Assembly: GCA_016779445.1 (NCBI GenBank)
Contig: JADHNP010000001.1
Location: 1 to 64,000, forward strand
Reading direction: 5' to 3'
Source of the DNA: Luminiphilus sp.
Lineage (GTDB): Bacteria > Pseudomonadota > Gammaproteobacteria > Pseudomonadales > Halieaceae
Length of the DNA stretch: 64,000 bases
Below the pieces are notes generated by a model. That model saw only the letters and a list, made by a program, of their open reading frames with translations, was not told where the DNA came from and made no database searches. A program made the position numbers and the translations under genes. Below, one piece after another: positions 8,211 to 16,938 of the stretch (position 1 is the first letter of the stretch; the number at the start of each line of letters is the position of its first letter).

Positions 8211-8554
8211 TGCGCATTCTGCCAGCACTGATATTGCAAACCGGGTTAAGTATCACAGCACACGCAGACGCTACTGCCAGCATCGAAATCCAATCTTTAA
8301 TTCAAGCGGTCTTAGACAGCAATTGCGAGTTTGATCGCAATGGCAAGCTGTATTCAGCCGAAAAGGCCGCCGAGCATCTTGAACTTAAATATGCCCGCGG
8401 CAAACGCTACGCCGACTCCGCCGAAGCCTTTATCGAGCACTTGGCGTCCAAGAGCTCATGGAGTGGCAAGCCCTATTGGATGATCTGTGACGGGGACAAA
8501 GCGCCCTCAGCTGATTGGCTGCTCGCAAGACTGGAGATAATCCGTTCCCGATAA
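8207..8554 (+). CDS. YfeK-like DUF5329 protein, secreted
   Basis: 115 residues with a signal peptide (MMRILPALILQTGLSITAHA). The mature part shows the conserved core of the E. coli YfeK / DUF5329 family: FDRNGKLYSAEKAAEHLELK, an 'SAEAFIEHLASKSSWSGKPY' segment and a C-terminal helix with LLARLE. One Cys pair (NCEF and MICDG) may form a disulfide. It overlaps the preceding EEP gene by 4 nt, suggesting translational coupling, and ends 9 bp from the end of a convergent gene. Function of the family is unknown. Confidence 0.8.
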   Translation: MMRILPALILQTGLSITAHADATASIEIQSLIQAVLDSNCEFDRNGKLYSAEKAAEHLELKYARGKRYADSAEAFIEHLASKSSWSGKPYWMICDGDKAPSADWLLARLEIIRSR

Positions 8555-8563
8555 TTGAGGCCG

Positions 8564-10192
8564 CTATAGCGCTCCACCCTGTGGCAAGGGCGCCAGCGCG
8601 TTTTCCCAGGTAGTAAAACGCAGCACTCTCAGCTCTTCATGGCCTGCGACAACATCGGCGACGCCTGAACACCAACGCCCTACATCCGATATGGCAAGGG
8701 TTTCACTCGCCCAACGAAGCGAAGTCAGTTGCTGATTGATCGCAAAGGCGATCCAACAATGGACATACGTAGTGGGATGCACTACGTCCCAAAAAATTGC
8801 GCGGTTGGAGTTGGTGCATATATCAGTAGGATCACGGCTACCCAAATAACTTCCTCGGTAGCAGCGCTCCTGAGCGACCACACTGTGCATGTCAGACTCA
8901 ATTTTTCGTGCATTTTGAGCGGGGTCAAATTCGGCCGCTGCTATTAACGCCGAGTGATGCCGTGACGTGTCTCCCAGCACCTCATCAAACAAGGTGTGCG
9001 CATCGAATAGCACGATCGTCGCATCAGCATGCTCTCGCACAAGACGCTCAACCATCATGGCAAGTTGCTCGTTGTGATAGTCAGTTAATTCAGCCAAGCG
9101 AAGGCTTAACAAAGAACGACGCTGATCCTCTGACAGATTGGCCTCCACTCCATAACTACTGTTTTCGACAATGATGGGAGACAAACCCAGATCAGGTAGG
9201 TTGCCCACCAATATCTTGTCGAAACCGACCTCGAGCAATTTGCGCAATTGCTGCTCTGCGCGCGCTATCACTAACTGGACAACTGCCGGGTAGCCCTCTT
9301 GTGACTGAGGTCGGTCAAGTAGTGTCTCTATGGCCCCGGTAAAAGGCTCTTTCGAGATATAGTCATTGGCCCCAGCCCAGAGAATGGCTGCAGTGTCGTC
9401 CGGCGATGCCAGGTTGCCATCCAACAAAAAACCCTCCTCAAACGAGGTAATTTGCGCTGCGGTGGTGCCACTGACAAAGAACTGGCCCCCATCCTGTAAC
9501 CGCTCCATCAGGTTGCTCTTTGGCATGGTGTCTTTGCCCGATACAGAAGCGCCACCCACCGCATGGTTCTGGACGCTTAATTTGCGCATAGCATCAATAT
9601 AGTCAGGCCACATTGGGCCATTTGAAAATCGTCCAATCCAGTATGGAGAGGCGGGAAAAACCCTCAAACGCGACTTCAGATTTCCCGTATCCGACAAGCT
9701 ATCTCCAAAGATGACCAGCCGCTCAACCTGACCTTCGTTGGCCGCATCTGGAAATGCAATGGCAACGTTTACCCACTCTTTCTCTCTGAATGCCAAAATT
9801 CGCGCCACCTCATTATGGTGCTGATGAGTGCTTGTTTGAGCAGCAGCAACGCAGCCCAAACGCAAATCCTCCTCTGACGGCTGACCCTCCTGAAGCGTCA
9901 GAAAGCCGTCTTCAAGGTTACCTTGCAGTTGAATGGGTGCACCGACGCTATCCAGCGCAACCAACCACCGAGGCTTTGACACACCTTTGTTCACCGTATT
10001 GTCACTGGGTCGATGGGACTCGGCTGTCTCGCAGTGCACCAGCCACGTGTGATCGCTTGAGGTAACCTGCGGTGCCTTTTCTTTTATCTGAGCAGCGCAT
10101 CCGGATAACAATGCCGCGACGAGAAAGCCAGCAGCACAGAGGAACGAGGAAGAATCCAGAGACGTGCCAGGCTCGCTGGTAGTGATCGGCAT
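8564..10192 (-). CDS. SGNH/GDSL-family lipase or esterase, probable lipoprotein
   Basis: 542 residues from the ATG at 10192, which has AAGG ~7 nt upstream. The frame stays open to 10447, but those 85 residues look non-coding. The N-terminus has a hydrophobic stretch ending in LLSGC (Cys32), a lipobox, although the n-region lacks basic residues. The hydrolase domain shows the four SGNH blocks: FGDSLSDTGN (Ser), GGASVSG (Gly), AGANDYI (Asn) and DVVHPTTYVH (His), with FSNGPMWPDYI between blocks I and II. This layout matches thermolabile-haemolysin/phospholipase-type GDSL enzymes. About 120 residues lie between lipobox and block I. Probable substrates are phospholipids or other esters outside the inner membrane. 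Confidence 0.85.
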   Translation of the reverse strand: MPITTSEPGTSLDSSSFLCAAGFLVAALLSGCAAQIKEKAPQVTSSDHTWLVHCETAESHRPSDNTVNKGVSKPRWLVALDSVGAPIQLQGNLEDGFLTLQEGQPSEEDLRLGCVAAAQTSTHQHHNEVARILAFREKEWVNVAIAFPDAANEGQVERLVIFGDSLSDTGNLKSRLRVFPASPYWIGRFSNGPMWPDYIDAMRKLSVQNHAVGGASVSGKDTMPKSNLMERLQDGGQFFVSGTTAAQITSFEEGFLLDGNLASPDDTAAILWAGANDYISKEPFTGAIETLLDRPQSQEGYPAVVQLVIARAEQQLRKLLEVGFDKILVGNLPDLGLSPIIVENSSYGVEANLSEDQRRSLLSLRLAELTDYHNEQLAMMVERLVREHADATIVLFDAHTLFDEVLGDTSRHHSALIAAAEFDPAQNARKIESDMHSVVAQERCYRGSYLGSRDPTDICTNSNRAIFWDVVHPTTYVHCWIAFAINQQLTSLRWASETLAISDVGRWCSGVADVVAGHEELRVLRFTTWENALAPLPQGGAL

Positions 10193-10456
10193 AGGCGTGC
10201 CTTGCTGCCCCGCGCGGTGTGGGCGGGTCTTAACGCCCTCCCCGCAGAGCGCGGTGGGCGCGTGACGTCTCAAAGCACTCAATGAGCGCAACCATTTTCC
10301 CATCTCAAATGTTGAGCTGGTGCCGAAACACTTGTTCACTGCGCTCGCCAGAGTATCCACCTCTTGTTGTCTCACAGCGTGATAAAAAACCCTATGATGG
10401 TGCTCATAAAGCCTCCCTATCTCACACGATTTAGTGGCCAACCACAACCGGCAGTT

Positions 10457-10819
10457 TCAACCTGAAGGCGCGTTTGATGATCGCCGGGATTGTATGCCGC
10501 GAACGACAAAGTGGATAAAAGCAAGCCACAGCGCGACGTAAGCCAGTGTAAACCCTGGGGGCCACCCGACATATCCCAAGATAACACCCATAACTGGCAC
10601 CATCGCCAACCAATGCCCCCTGACCCAGGCGTCATGCTTCCATGAAAAGTAGATCGCACTCACAGCAGCGATACCCATGAGCAAGCTAAAAAGACCCTGC
10701 GCCCACGCTTTGCTATACATCAATCCGCCAAGCACTATCGCTGATACGCCAGACGCAGCATGTATTAAAGCGCCGATATCCCATTGGCTTTCTGTAGAAC
10801 CTGCCGCTTCTTCTTCCAT
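10457..10819 (-). CDS. Membrane protein with about four helices, unknown
   Basis: 120 residues from the ATG at 10819 (a TTG at 10840 is possible). After an acidic start (MEEEAAGSTES) come about four hydrophobic segments: LIHAASGVSAIVLGGLMY, GLFSLLMGIAAVSAIYF, WLAMVPVMGVILGYVGW and TLAYVALWLAFIHFVV. The tail is basic (RGIQSRRSS), which suits a cytoplasmic C-terminus. No family recognised. It sits between the lipase gene and the ABM-domain gene on the same strand, with gaps of ~265 bp and ~40 bp. Confidence 0.65.
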   Translation of the reverse strand: MEEEAAGSTESQWDIGALIHAASGVSAIVLGGLMYSKAWAQGLFSLLMGIAAVSAIYFSWKHDAWVRGHWLAMVPVMGVILGYVGWPPGFTLAYVALWLAFIHFVVRGIQSRRSSNAPSG

Positions 10820-10861
10820 AACACTCAAAGCACCTATCAAAATCTTATCGGACGCCAGGCG

Positions 10862-11329
10862 CTATGGTGTCAGGTCACGCACATAACCTAAGACATTTGG
10901 GTAATGCACGACAGGCGTACCAGTCTCGCGCAGGCGCGCAACAGCGTCTGGTGACACCGCGCCATACAACTCCACCGTGAATACATCCAGTAATGGCGAG
11001 ACAGCTTCGAGATACGCCGTGAGATCAGCATTATCCAAATGCAATACCAGCGCTTCGCTGTTCTCGTAGACCTCGGTCCACACAAAACCCAGAGAATCAT
11101 TAGGGTTGGCATCAAAAGTGTGAAGCAACATGCCTGGCTCACCTGCTTCAACCTTTTCATCGACTGCGGAGGACAGCGCGACGACGTTCTCTGCCTCGCC
11201 CGGCAGGGCATGGAGCCGCGCAATCAATACAAAAGCAGACGGCCCCGCAGGCAAAGTGTCCTCAGCGTGGGCCGCAAGTGGCGCGGCACACAACAGCAAC
11301 AAAATGTATAAAAAATGTCTCTCTACCAT
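10862..11329 (-). CDS. Secreted ABM-domain (quinol monooxygenase-like) protein
   Basis: 155 residues with a clear signal peptide (HFLYILLLLCAAPLAAHAED). The mature part has the antibiotic-biosynthesis-monooxygenase ferredoxin-like fold signature: FVLIARLHALPGEAENVVAL, then GMLLHTFDANPNDSLGFVWTEVY and a 'HLDNADLTAYLEAVSPLL' helix. Cytoplasmic relatives (YgiN type) oxidise quinols; this one is exported, so its substrate may differ. A C-terminal tail of ~35 residues follows the domain. It lies divergent from the channel gene at 11484 and upstream of the four-helix membrane protein. Confidence 0.75.
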   Translation of the reverse strand: MVERHFLYILLLLCAAPLAAHAEDTLPAGPSAFVLIARLHALPGEAENVVALSSAVDEKVEAGEPGMLLHTFDANPNDSLGFVWTEVYENSEALVLHLDNADLTAYLEAVSPLLDVFTVELYGAVSPDAVARLRETGTPVVHYPNVLGYVRDLTP

Positions 11330-11483
11330 GACAACGAACCCTCAAACATCGGAAGTCAAGCTTAGACGAAACTGTCGCATCCTGCGAAGGCTCGTCAGAC
11401 GCGAAGGAGGTATGCTACTAATCTGTCGAGGTGTGATCGCTGAGCACACTATTGAGTTGATCCCGTAGTACGGTAAACAAAGC

Positions 11484-11933
11484 ATGAACGAACATACGTT
11501 TCTCGAACACATGGGCAATTTTGGTGTCATCTGCCTTGCGGTCATTCTGGCAACAGTTGTCCACTATGGGGTGCTCAAGCGCCTCAACGCCGGCGCACTA
11601 TTTATAAAAAGATACCCTCGTTGGCGGCTGCTTTATGGCGTTGTAATGTCTTTGGTCGCGCACGTAGTCGAAATCGCGATTTTCGCCGGCGCTTATGGAA
11701 TATCGACCGCATCACAGTTTGGTTATCTCGAGGGCAATTTTTCCAGCTCAATAGCGGACTACTTTTACTTTTCTTTCGCTGCCTTCACCACTGTCGGTTT
11801 TGGCGATATTGTTCCAGTGGGTCCTGTGAGATTGCTGGCCGGGATGGAGGCGCTGACCGGCTTTGTTCTGATCACCTGGACCGCTTCGTATCTCTACATA
11901 GAAATGACCCGAACCTGGGGCGTCGAAGATTAG
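11484..11933 (+). CDS. Potassium-channel-like membrane protein
   Basis: 149 residues. Helices at about 13-33 and 52-72 are followed by a pore helix and the K+ selectivity filter TVGFGD (residues 103-108), then a last helix (~118-140). There is no RCK/TrkA-N domain and no recognisable voltage-sensor charges, so it belongs with the small Ion_trans_2-type channels. Expected role is passive K+ conductance across the inner membrane. It ends 3 bp from the end of the convergent DUF1653 gene. Confidence 0.8.
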   Translation: MNEHTFLEHMGNFGVICLAVILATVVHYGVLKRLNAGALFIKRYPRWRLLYGVVMSLVAHVVEIAIFAGAYGISTASQFGYLEGNFSSSIADYFYFSFAAFTTVGFGDIVPVGPVRLLAGMEALTGFVLITWTASYLYIEMTRTWGVED

Positions 11934-11936
11934 CGG

Positions 11937-12170
11937 TTACTCGCCTTGGGGATCCTCCGCCCCAATATAGGTAAACCGCTGCACTGGCCCCGTTGGTGTA
12001 TCCACCAGCTGGTTAAACATCGGCAGCGGTCTGACCCAGAGGCGGCCCTCGCCGTACTCCGGACGGTACACCACTAATAACTCCTCGCTTTCGGAGTGTT
12101 GAGCCACACCAATGACAGTGTACTCACCACCTTTGTAATGGCGGTAACGACCGGATTTGGTATCGCTCAT
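11937..12170 (-). CDS. DUF1653 domain protein
   Basis: 77 residues with the DUF1653 core: a YRHYKGGEYTVIGVAQHSES start, an 'LLVVYRPEYGEGRLWVRPL' centre and a final GPVQRFTYIG. The family is small, cytoplasmic and of unknown function. Its ATG overlaps the stop of rdgC (ATGA, 12167-12170), so the two genes should be translated together. Confidence 0.85.
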   Translation of the reverse strand: MSDTKSGRYRHYKGGEYTVIGVAQHSESEELLVVYRPEYGEGRLWVRPLPMFNQLVDTPTGPVQRFTYIGAEDPQGE

Positions 12171-13069
12171 TCTGCGATGCCACCGAAAGCGTTCAGCAAA
12201 TCTCCCTGGAGCCCCTTAATAATCTCACATAGGATCATAAAATCGGCATCTGCTCGGGCCAGCGGGTCCTCGATCAATTCGTCATTGGCCTCTCGGATGG
12301 CATCGCTAAACCTCAATCGGCGAAGAGACAGATCTTTGTCGACGACCGCAGCAACCCGCGCGCCCCACTCCAGTGCCAATTTCTCCACCTGATGGCCTGA
12401 GGAGATGTGCGCCAGAACTTCTTCACTATCGAGCGGGACACCACGGACCTTTACCGAACTGCCGGCCTCGCGCTGATCAACAAAATCGGCCTCCTCGGCC
12501 AGCTCGATCGCCTCGGGTAGGCCGCCGTGCAATAGCCACTGCGTCATCACATATGCAGGCGCCTTCTGCGTTTCAGCTAATACGGCGGGCAAGCTCCCCA
12601 GGGCCTCGCGTAAATGATTGAGCACCTCTTCAGAACGCCCGGCACTGCTACTATCGATCCAGATCCAGCCAAGCTGATCCGCGATAATCGCGCGAATGGT
12701 GCTCGAGCGTGAAAAGGCCCGCGGCAGCAGATCTTGTGTGACCTCGTCGGCGACGGCCAACCGCTCACGGCGGCTGACCTTACGACCCTGCGCCTTGGCT
12801 ATTTGCGCGCAACGCTCACTGGCTTCTTCGCGCACCACCGTCGCGGGTAATAGTTTTTCCTCGCGCTTGAGCCTTACCATCCAAAAGGGGCCTGCGGCGT
12901 GGACCAACGCCGAGGCCGTATCAGCCAGCGCCGGAACCCAGCCCATACTCGTGGCTTGAGCAGGCGTACATGCGGAGAAGGTGCGCGTCTGAAGACGCCG
13001 CTCCAGCTCCTCTGCATCAATGCCGAGGCGGTTAGGTAAACGGTAGGGACGAAGGGCGCGGAACCACAT
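12167..13069 (-). CDS. rdgC: Recombination-associated protein RdgC
   Basis: 300 residues, the usual RdgC length. Recognisable features are the start MWFRALRPYRLP, the 'GWVPAL' segment, KREEKLLPATVVREE, the RKVSRRERLAVADEVTQDLLPRAF block and GHQVEKLALEW near the C-terminus. RdgC forms a ring dimer around double-stranded DNA and restrains RecA; in several bacteria it also affects pilin or immune-locus recombination. The ATG has no close upstream neighbour on its strand. Translational overlap with the DUF1653 gene is noteworthy because it ties an unknown protein to RdgC. Confidence 0.93.
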   Translation of the reverse strand: MWFRALRPYRLPNRLGIDAEELERRLQTRTFSACTPAQATSMGWVPALADTASALVHAAGPFWMVRLKREEKLLPATVVREEASERCAQIAKAQGRKVSRRERLAVADEVTQDLLPRAFSRSSTIRAIIADQLGWIWIDSSSAGRSEEVLNHLREALGSLPAVLAETQKAPAYVMTQWLLHGGLPEAIELAEEADFVDQREAGSSVKVRGVPLDSEEVLAHISSGHQVEKLALEWGARVAAVVDKDLSLRRLRFSDAIREANDELIEDPLARADADFMILCEIIKGLQGDLLNAFGGIAE

Positions 13070-13179
13070 AGAGCAATAATCCGAAATACTTCATTATCGA
13101 GGGCCGCGAAGTGTATCGCAGTCTTAGCCAGCGAGTGGAACTTAGCCTAAAATTGGAGCATCCATTCCGGGAGCACCTC

Positions 13180-13620
13180 ATGCGTTACTTACATACTATG
13201 ATTCGCGCCGCCAATCTCGATGACACCCTCGATTTTTTCGTCGAAAAACTCGGCCTGATAGAGGCCTATCGCTACAGCAACGAAGCGGGGCGGTTTACCC
13301 TGGTTTTTCTCAGCGCTCCCGACGATCTGGAGAGCGCACAATCCCGACAGGCACCGCTGGTGGAGATCACGTACAACTGGGATCCTGACACCTACGACGG
13401 CGGCCGGAACTTCGGGCACCTTGCCTATCAAGTCGATGATATCTATGTCACTTGTCAGCAACTGCTCGATAAAGGTGTGATACTGAATCGTCCGCCTAGA
13501 GACGGCCGCATGGCATTTATCCGCTCACCCGACGGCATATCGGTTGAGCTACTGCAATCCGGTGATGCCCTGCCAATACAGGAGCCATGGGAATCGATGG
13601 CAAATATCGGCGAGTGGTAG
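13180..13620 (+). CDS. gloA: Glyoxalase I (lactoylglutathione lyase), VOC family
   Basis: 146 residues from the ATG at 13180, which follows a GGGAG ribosome site; the frame is open further upstream to 13111 without a better start. It converts the methylglyoxal-glutathione hemithioacetal to S-lactoylglutathione in the cytoplasm. The four metal ligands are present at the classical positions: His5, Glu62, His80 and Glu123 (YLHT, LVEITYNW, FGHLAY, SVELLQ). Two betaalphabetabetabeta modules cover the length. It stands alone and ends 3 bp from the convergent glutamine amidotransferase gene. Confidence 0.88.
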   Translation: MRYLHTMIRAANLDDTLDFFVEKLGLIEAYRYSNEAGRFTLVFLSAPDDLESAQSRQAPLVEITYNWDPDTYDGGRNFGHLAYQVDDIYVTCQQLLDKGVILNRPPRDGRMAFIRSPDGISVELLQSGDALPIQEPWESMANIGEW

Positions 13621-13623
13621 CGC

Positions 13624-14325
13624 TCAGCGACGGAGGAATGCCAGCATCCAGCGTGCAATGCGACTACCTTCGTGTTCGCGCTCCTCGAGACTCGCAATGC
13701 CCTCTGCCACCCGTTCCGCCCCGATCATATCGCGGCGAAAAGTCATGATCTCGCGGGAATAGGCAGGAATAAATTCCGGGTGGCCCTGAAACGTCAGCAT
13801 GTGCTGTCCTAGGGTCATGCCAGCGAACTCACAGTGATCATTACTCGCAATCTGTGTTGCTCCCGGGGGCATCGTCATCACCTGATCCTGGTGTGAGGCG
13901 AGCAAGCAAAATTGCTCCCCATCAGCCAAATCAAAGCCCTCTCGATCAACTGTGTAGCAATGCACACCGACACCCCAGCCCTTGGGAGATTTGGCCACCA
14001 CTCCACCGAGAGCTTGCGCAACCAGCTGATGACCAAAACAGATACCAATGACTTTGCGCCGCGCGGCGTGACACTCACGCACGAAGTCTTCAAGCGCCCG
14101 AATCCATGCCTTATCATCGTAGACGCTACTTTTGCTTCCGGTAATTAAGAACCCGTCGGCAGCTTCAACGCTGTGCGGCAGCTCTCCCACTTCGACATTC
14201 CAAGTGGTGAATGTGAGTGCATCGTCCTCAGCAGACAACAGCCGCGTAAACATATCCGGGTACTCACCGTAGGTCGACACCCACTCACTCCTCACGGAAT
14301 CGGTGCGTAAGATACCAATGTGCAT
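13624..14325 (-). CDS. Class-I glutamine amidotransferase (stand-alone)
   Basis: 233 residues from the ATG at 14325 (an in-frame GTG lies at 14334). Catalytic triad visible: Cys96 in GICFGHQ, His182 and Glu184 in FQGHPEF. The oxyanion strand is LITGSKSSVYD. It resembles the GATase domain of GMP synthase but has no synthetase domain, as in the widespread stand-alone proteins that include gamma-glutamyl hydrolases of gamma-glutamyl amides. The acceptor or substrate cannot be read from the sequence. The region upstream (14326-14671) is non-coding. Confidence 0.85.
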   Translation of the reverse strand: MHIGILRTDSVRSEWVSTYGEYPDMFTRLLSAEDDALTFTTWNVEVGELPHSVEAADGFLITGSKSSVYDDKAWIRALEDFVRECHAARRKVIGICFGHQLVAQALGGVVAKSPKGWGVGVHCYTVDREGFDLADGEQFCLLASHQDQVMTMPPGATQIASNDHCEFAGMTLGQHMLTFQGHPEFIPAYSREIMTFRRDMIGAERVAEGIASLEEREHEGSRIARWMLAFLRR

Positions 14326-14671
14326 AGGTTTCACTTTGAATCACGACTGGGGTCACCGAGCTTAGCCGACTCGATAGGCTTTTTGCGAGAGGCAACTGCC
14401 GGAGATCGATAATCAGCGACACATATTGCCGACCTCTGCCCAGCATCCGTCCTTCATCACCTGCAGAGCGGCGCTGCTGATTTGGGCAGAATCGGCTTGG
14501 GATCAGTGCTCATGGGGTTTTACTCGCTGCTGGACCTCACGTCGCCGCCTTAGGTGAAGGACTGCCTTTCGATCCATGCCTACCGAGACAGCAATTACTC
14601 GGTCGATGTCAGCGGTCCTGACCGCGAATCAGTTCGGTTCGGGTAAACTAGGCTAAGAGAGGGGGGTCGCG
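14326..14671. other. Intergenic stretch with no supported gene; possible remnant
   Basis: No open frame with a convincing start. On the plus strand one frame from about 14422 reads for 43 codons (including DLGRIGLGSVLMGFYSLL) to a TAG near 14551-14553, then continues as about 30 more codons with protein-like composition. This could be a decayed gene or chance. The ribosome site of the downstream cytochrome (AGAGAGGGGGG, 14656-14666) lies at the right edge. Confidence 0.35.
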
Positions 14672-16921
14672 TTGATAGGCACAAATATTTTTTGTCGTCA
14701 TTACTTTGTTAAATGGCTCGCAGTATTCGCGGTGGCAACGAGCCCATTTGAGTGTTCTCACGCTGAGAACGCCTCCTATCTGGGCAATGCTGGATGCGCC
14801 GGGTGCCACCAAGCTGCCACAAATAATTGGACGGGTTCGCACCACGATCTCGCCATGCAAGTCGCGACCCCCGAAACCGTCCTGGGGAACTTTGACAACG
14901 CGACTTTCGAGTATAGCGGGACCATCACAACCTTCTCCCGGCGCGACGATGCGTTTTTCGTGACCACCGATAATGCACAAGGTGACATGGAAACCTTTCC
15001 AGTGTCCTATGTGTTCGGCGTGGAACCGCTACAACAGGTACTGTTACCGCTATCAGGCGGCAGGTTACAAGCTTTAACAATTGCTTGGGATTCACGCCCC
15101 GCCAAAGAAGGCGGCCAAAGGTGGTATCACCTCTACCCTGACGAGCAAATTGCTGCGGGGGACCCGCTGCATTGGACTGGAGGCTACTTCAACTGGAATA
15201 CGAGCTGCGCCGAGTGCCACAGTACCGATATCAAAAAAAATTACGACGCCGAAACAGACCGCTTCTCAACACAATACGCGCAGATCGACGTCGGTTGCGA
15301 AGCTTGTCACGGACCCGGTAGCAGGCACCAGCAGTTAGCCGCGAAGGGGTCGCTCACACCCACTCAAACTGGATTCGACATGAGCCTGTCCGCCCGGGGC
15401 GAGTGGCATTGGCTCGAGGGTGCGAGCATCGCTGAGCGGACTGAGCCGCTTACCGATACAACGCAAATCGATACCTGCGGTCGTTGTCATGCCCGACGCG
15501 GCACGCTGGGGGAATACCACCCGGGCAAGCCCCTTCTGGATACCCACCGGCTGGCCCTGATCGAAGATCCGCTTTACTGGCCGGATGGCCAGATACGCGA
15601 TGAAGTCTATGTCTACGGCTCGTTTATTCAGAGCAAAATGCATCAAGCGGGTGTGGTATGCACAAACTGCCACGATCCGCACAGCAATCAACTCATCGCC
15701 GACGGTAATGCTGTGTGCGGGCAGTGTCACCTACCATCTCGCTACGACAGCCCTGAGCATCATCGGCATACTTCCGGCGGATCCGGCAGTGCCTGTGTCG
15801 ACTGCCATATGCCCAGCCAGATTTATATGGGTGTCGACGATCGGCGCGACCACAGCATGCGTATCCCGCGGCCAGACCTGTCACTGAGCACAGGCAGCCC
15901 CAATGCCTGCAATCAGTGTCATACCGACCAAAGTGCTGACTGGGCTTATTCCGCTCTGATGGACTGGGGTATCCGATTCACCGATCGGCGCAATCATCCT
16001 GGGCGCGCATTTCATGCCGCAGACCAGGGAGATATCCGGGCCACACCAGCGTTGATTGCGACAGCCAACAATAATGACGCTACCGGCATACTGCGCGCCT
16101 CGGCGATCGCACACCTCGGCAGGTTGGCTCCGAACCGACTGATGCCCTCGCTACCCCTCTGGCTAGACAGCAGTGACCCCCTCATTAGGCTAGCCGCCAT
16201 CGAAGCAACGGGGCCACTGCCCATCACACAACGCGAGAGATTACTTCTGCCTCTGGCCAAAGACCCGGTACTGGCGAACCGTATGCTCGTAGCAGAACGT
16301 TTAGCGGAGCTGCCCATTAAGCCCCAAACGCCTGCGGAGGAAACCCTAAATGTCTTATTTGACGAATATATTGGCGTTCAGTCCCAGCATTTGGATATGC
16401 CATCGGTACTCACGCAGCTGGGTGGATTTCAACTAGCACGTGGCGACGTCACAGCCGCTAAAGACAGGCTTCTCAGCGCGCTCAAGAAAAATCCACAGGC
16501 CACAGTATCGCGCATCAATCTGGCCGACTTGCATCGTACGCTCGGTGATGATGCAGCAGCAAAAGTGTTATTGGATGAAGGTATTGCACTCAACGCAAAC
16601 GATGCCGGCCTATGGTTTTCTCTTGGGCTTTTAGAAGTGCGGCTGGGTAATCATGATGCAGCGCTCGTTGCGCTAAAAAAAGCGGCGGCGCTAGAAGTGA
16701 CGCCCGGTTATTACCATTACGTGCTTGCCGTCGCGCTGAATGATCAAGGCCAGGCCAAAGAGGCACTTGAGACCCTGACCTACACGCAACGACAGGCACC
16801 GGGCCAGCCCAACGTGCTGGCAGCGCTAGCGCAATACAGTCTTTTAGCAGGTGATCAGGCTGCTGCTACGCGCTATCAGGCTGAACTAAACGCGATGCTG
16901 AAGGCCGCTGGCTGGCAATAA
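14672..16921 (+). CDS. Octahaem c-type cytochrome with HEAT/TPR tail
   Basis: 749 residues, exported. A TTG start is called because the frame's signal sequence (VKWLAVFAVATSPFECSHAEN) begins right after it and a long purine ribosome site ends 5 nt upstream. Eight CXXCH haem motifs lie in the N-terminal ~420 residues: CAGCH (Cys42), CAECH, CEACH, CGRCH, CTNCH, CGQCH, CVDCH and CNQCH. The arrangement resembles the cytochrome c554 / multihaem 'cytochrome c family protein' group. From ~440 on come helical repeats: HEAT-like (ASAIAHLGRLA, RLAAIEATGPL), then TPR units (LARGDVTAAKDRLLSALKKNP, WFSLGLLEVRLGNHDAALVALKKAA). Probable role is periplasmic electron transfer in a complex; donor and acceptor unknown. 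No oxidoreductase partner is adjacent. Confidence 0.88.
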   Translation: MIGTNIFCRHYFVKWLAVFAVATSPFECSHAENASYLGNAGCAGCHQAATNNWTGSHHDLAMQVATPETVLGNFDNATFEYSGTITTFSRRDDAFFVTTDNAQGDMETFPVSYVFGVEPLQQVLLPLSGGRLQALTIAWDSRPAKEGGQRWYHLYPDEQIAAGDPLHWTGGYFNWNTSCAECHSTDIKKNYDAETDRFSTQYAQIDVGCEACHGPGSRHQQLAAKGSLTPTQTGFDMSLSARGEWHWLEGASIAERTEPLTDTTQIDTCGRCHARRGTLGEYHPGKPLLDTHRLALIEDPLYWPDGQIRDEVYVYGSFIQSKMHQAGVVCTNCHDPHSNQLIADGNAVCGQCHLPSRYDSPEHHRHTSGGSGSACVDCHMPSQIYMGVDDRRDHSMRIPRPDLSLSTGSPNACNQCHTDQSADWAYSALMDWGIRFTDRRNHPGRAFHAADQGDIRATPALIATANNNDATGILRASAIAHLGRLAPNRLMPSLPLWLDSSDPLIRLAAIEATGPLPITQRERLLLPLAKDPVLANRMLVAERLAELPIKPQTPAEETLNVLFDEYIGVQSQHLDMPSVLTQLGGFQLARGDVTAAKDRLLSALKKNPQATVSRINLADLHRTLGDDAAAKVLLDEGIALNANDAGLWFSLGLLEVRLGNHDAALVALKKAAALEVTPGYYHYVLAVALNDQGQAKEALETLTYTQRQAPGQPNVLAALAQYSLLAGDQAAATRYQAELNAMLKAAGWQ

Positions 16922-16938
16922 GCTCCAGTGGTCTGCCC

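Noticed and set aside
10193..10447. N-terminal extension of the GDSL lipase to 10447
   Set aside because: The extra 85 residues are Arg/His/Cys-rich with no signal, and the ATG at 10192 has a ribosome site and leads into a lipobox.
11403..11468. Perfect AAGGAGG followed by an 18-codon frame, possible leader peptide before the channel gene
   Set aside because: The ATG is only 1 nt after the ribosome site, too close for initiation, and no attenuator structure follows.
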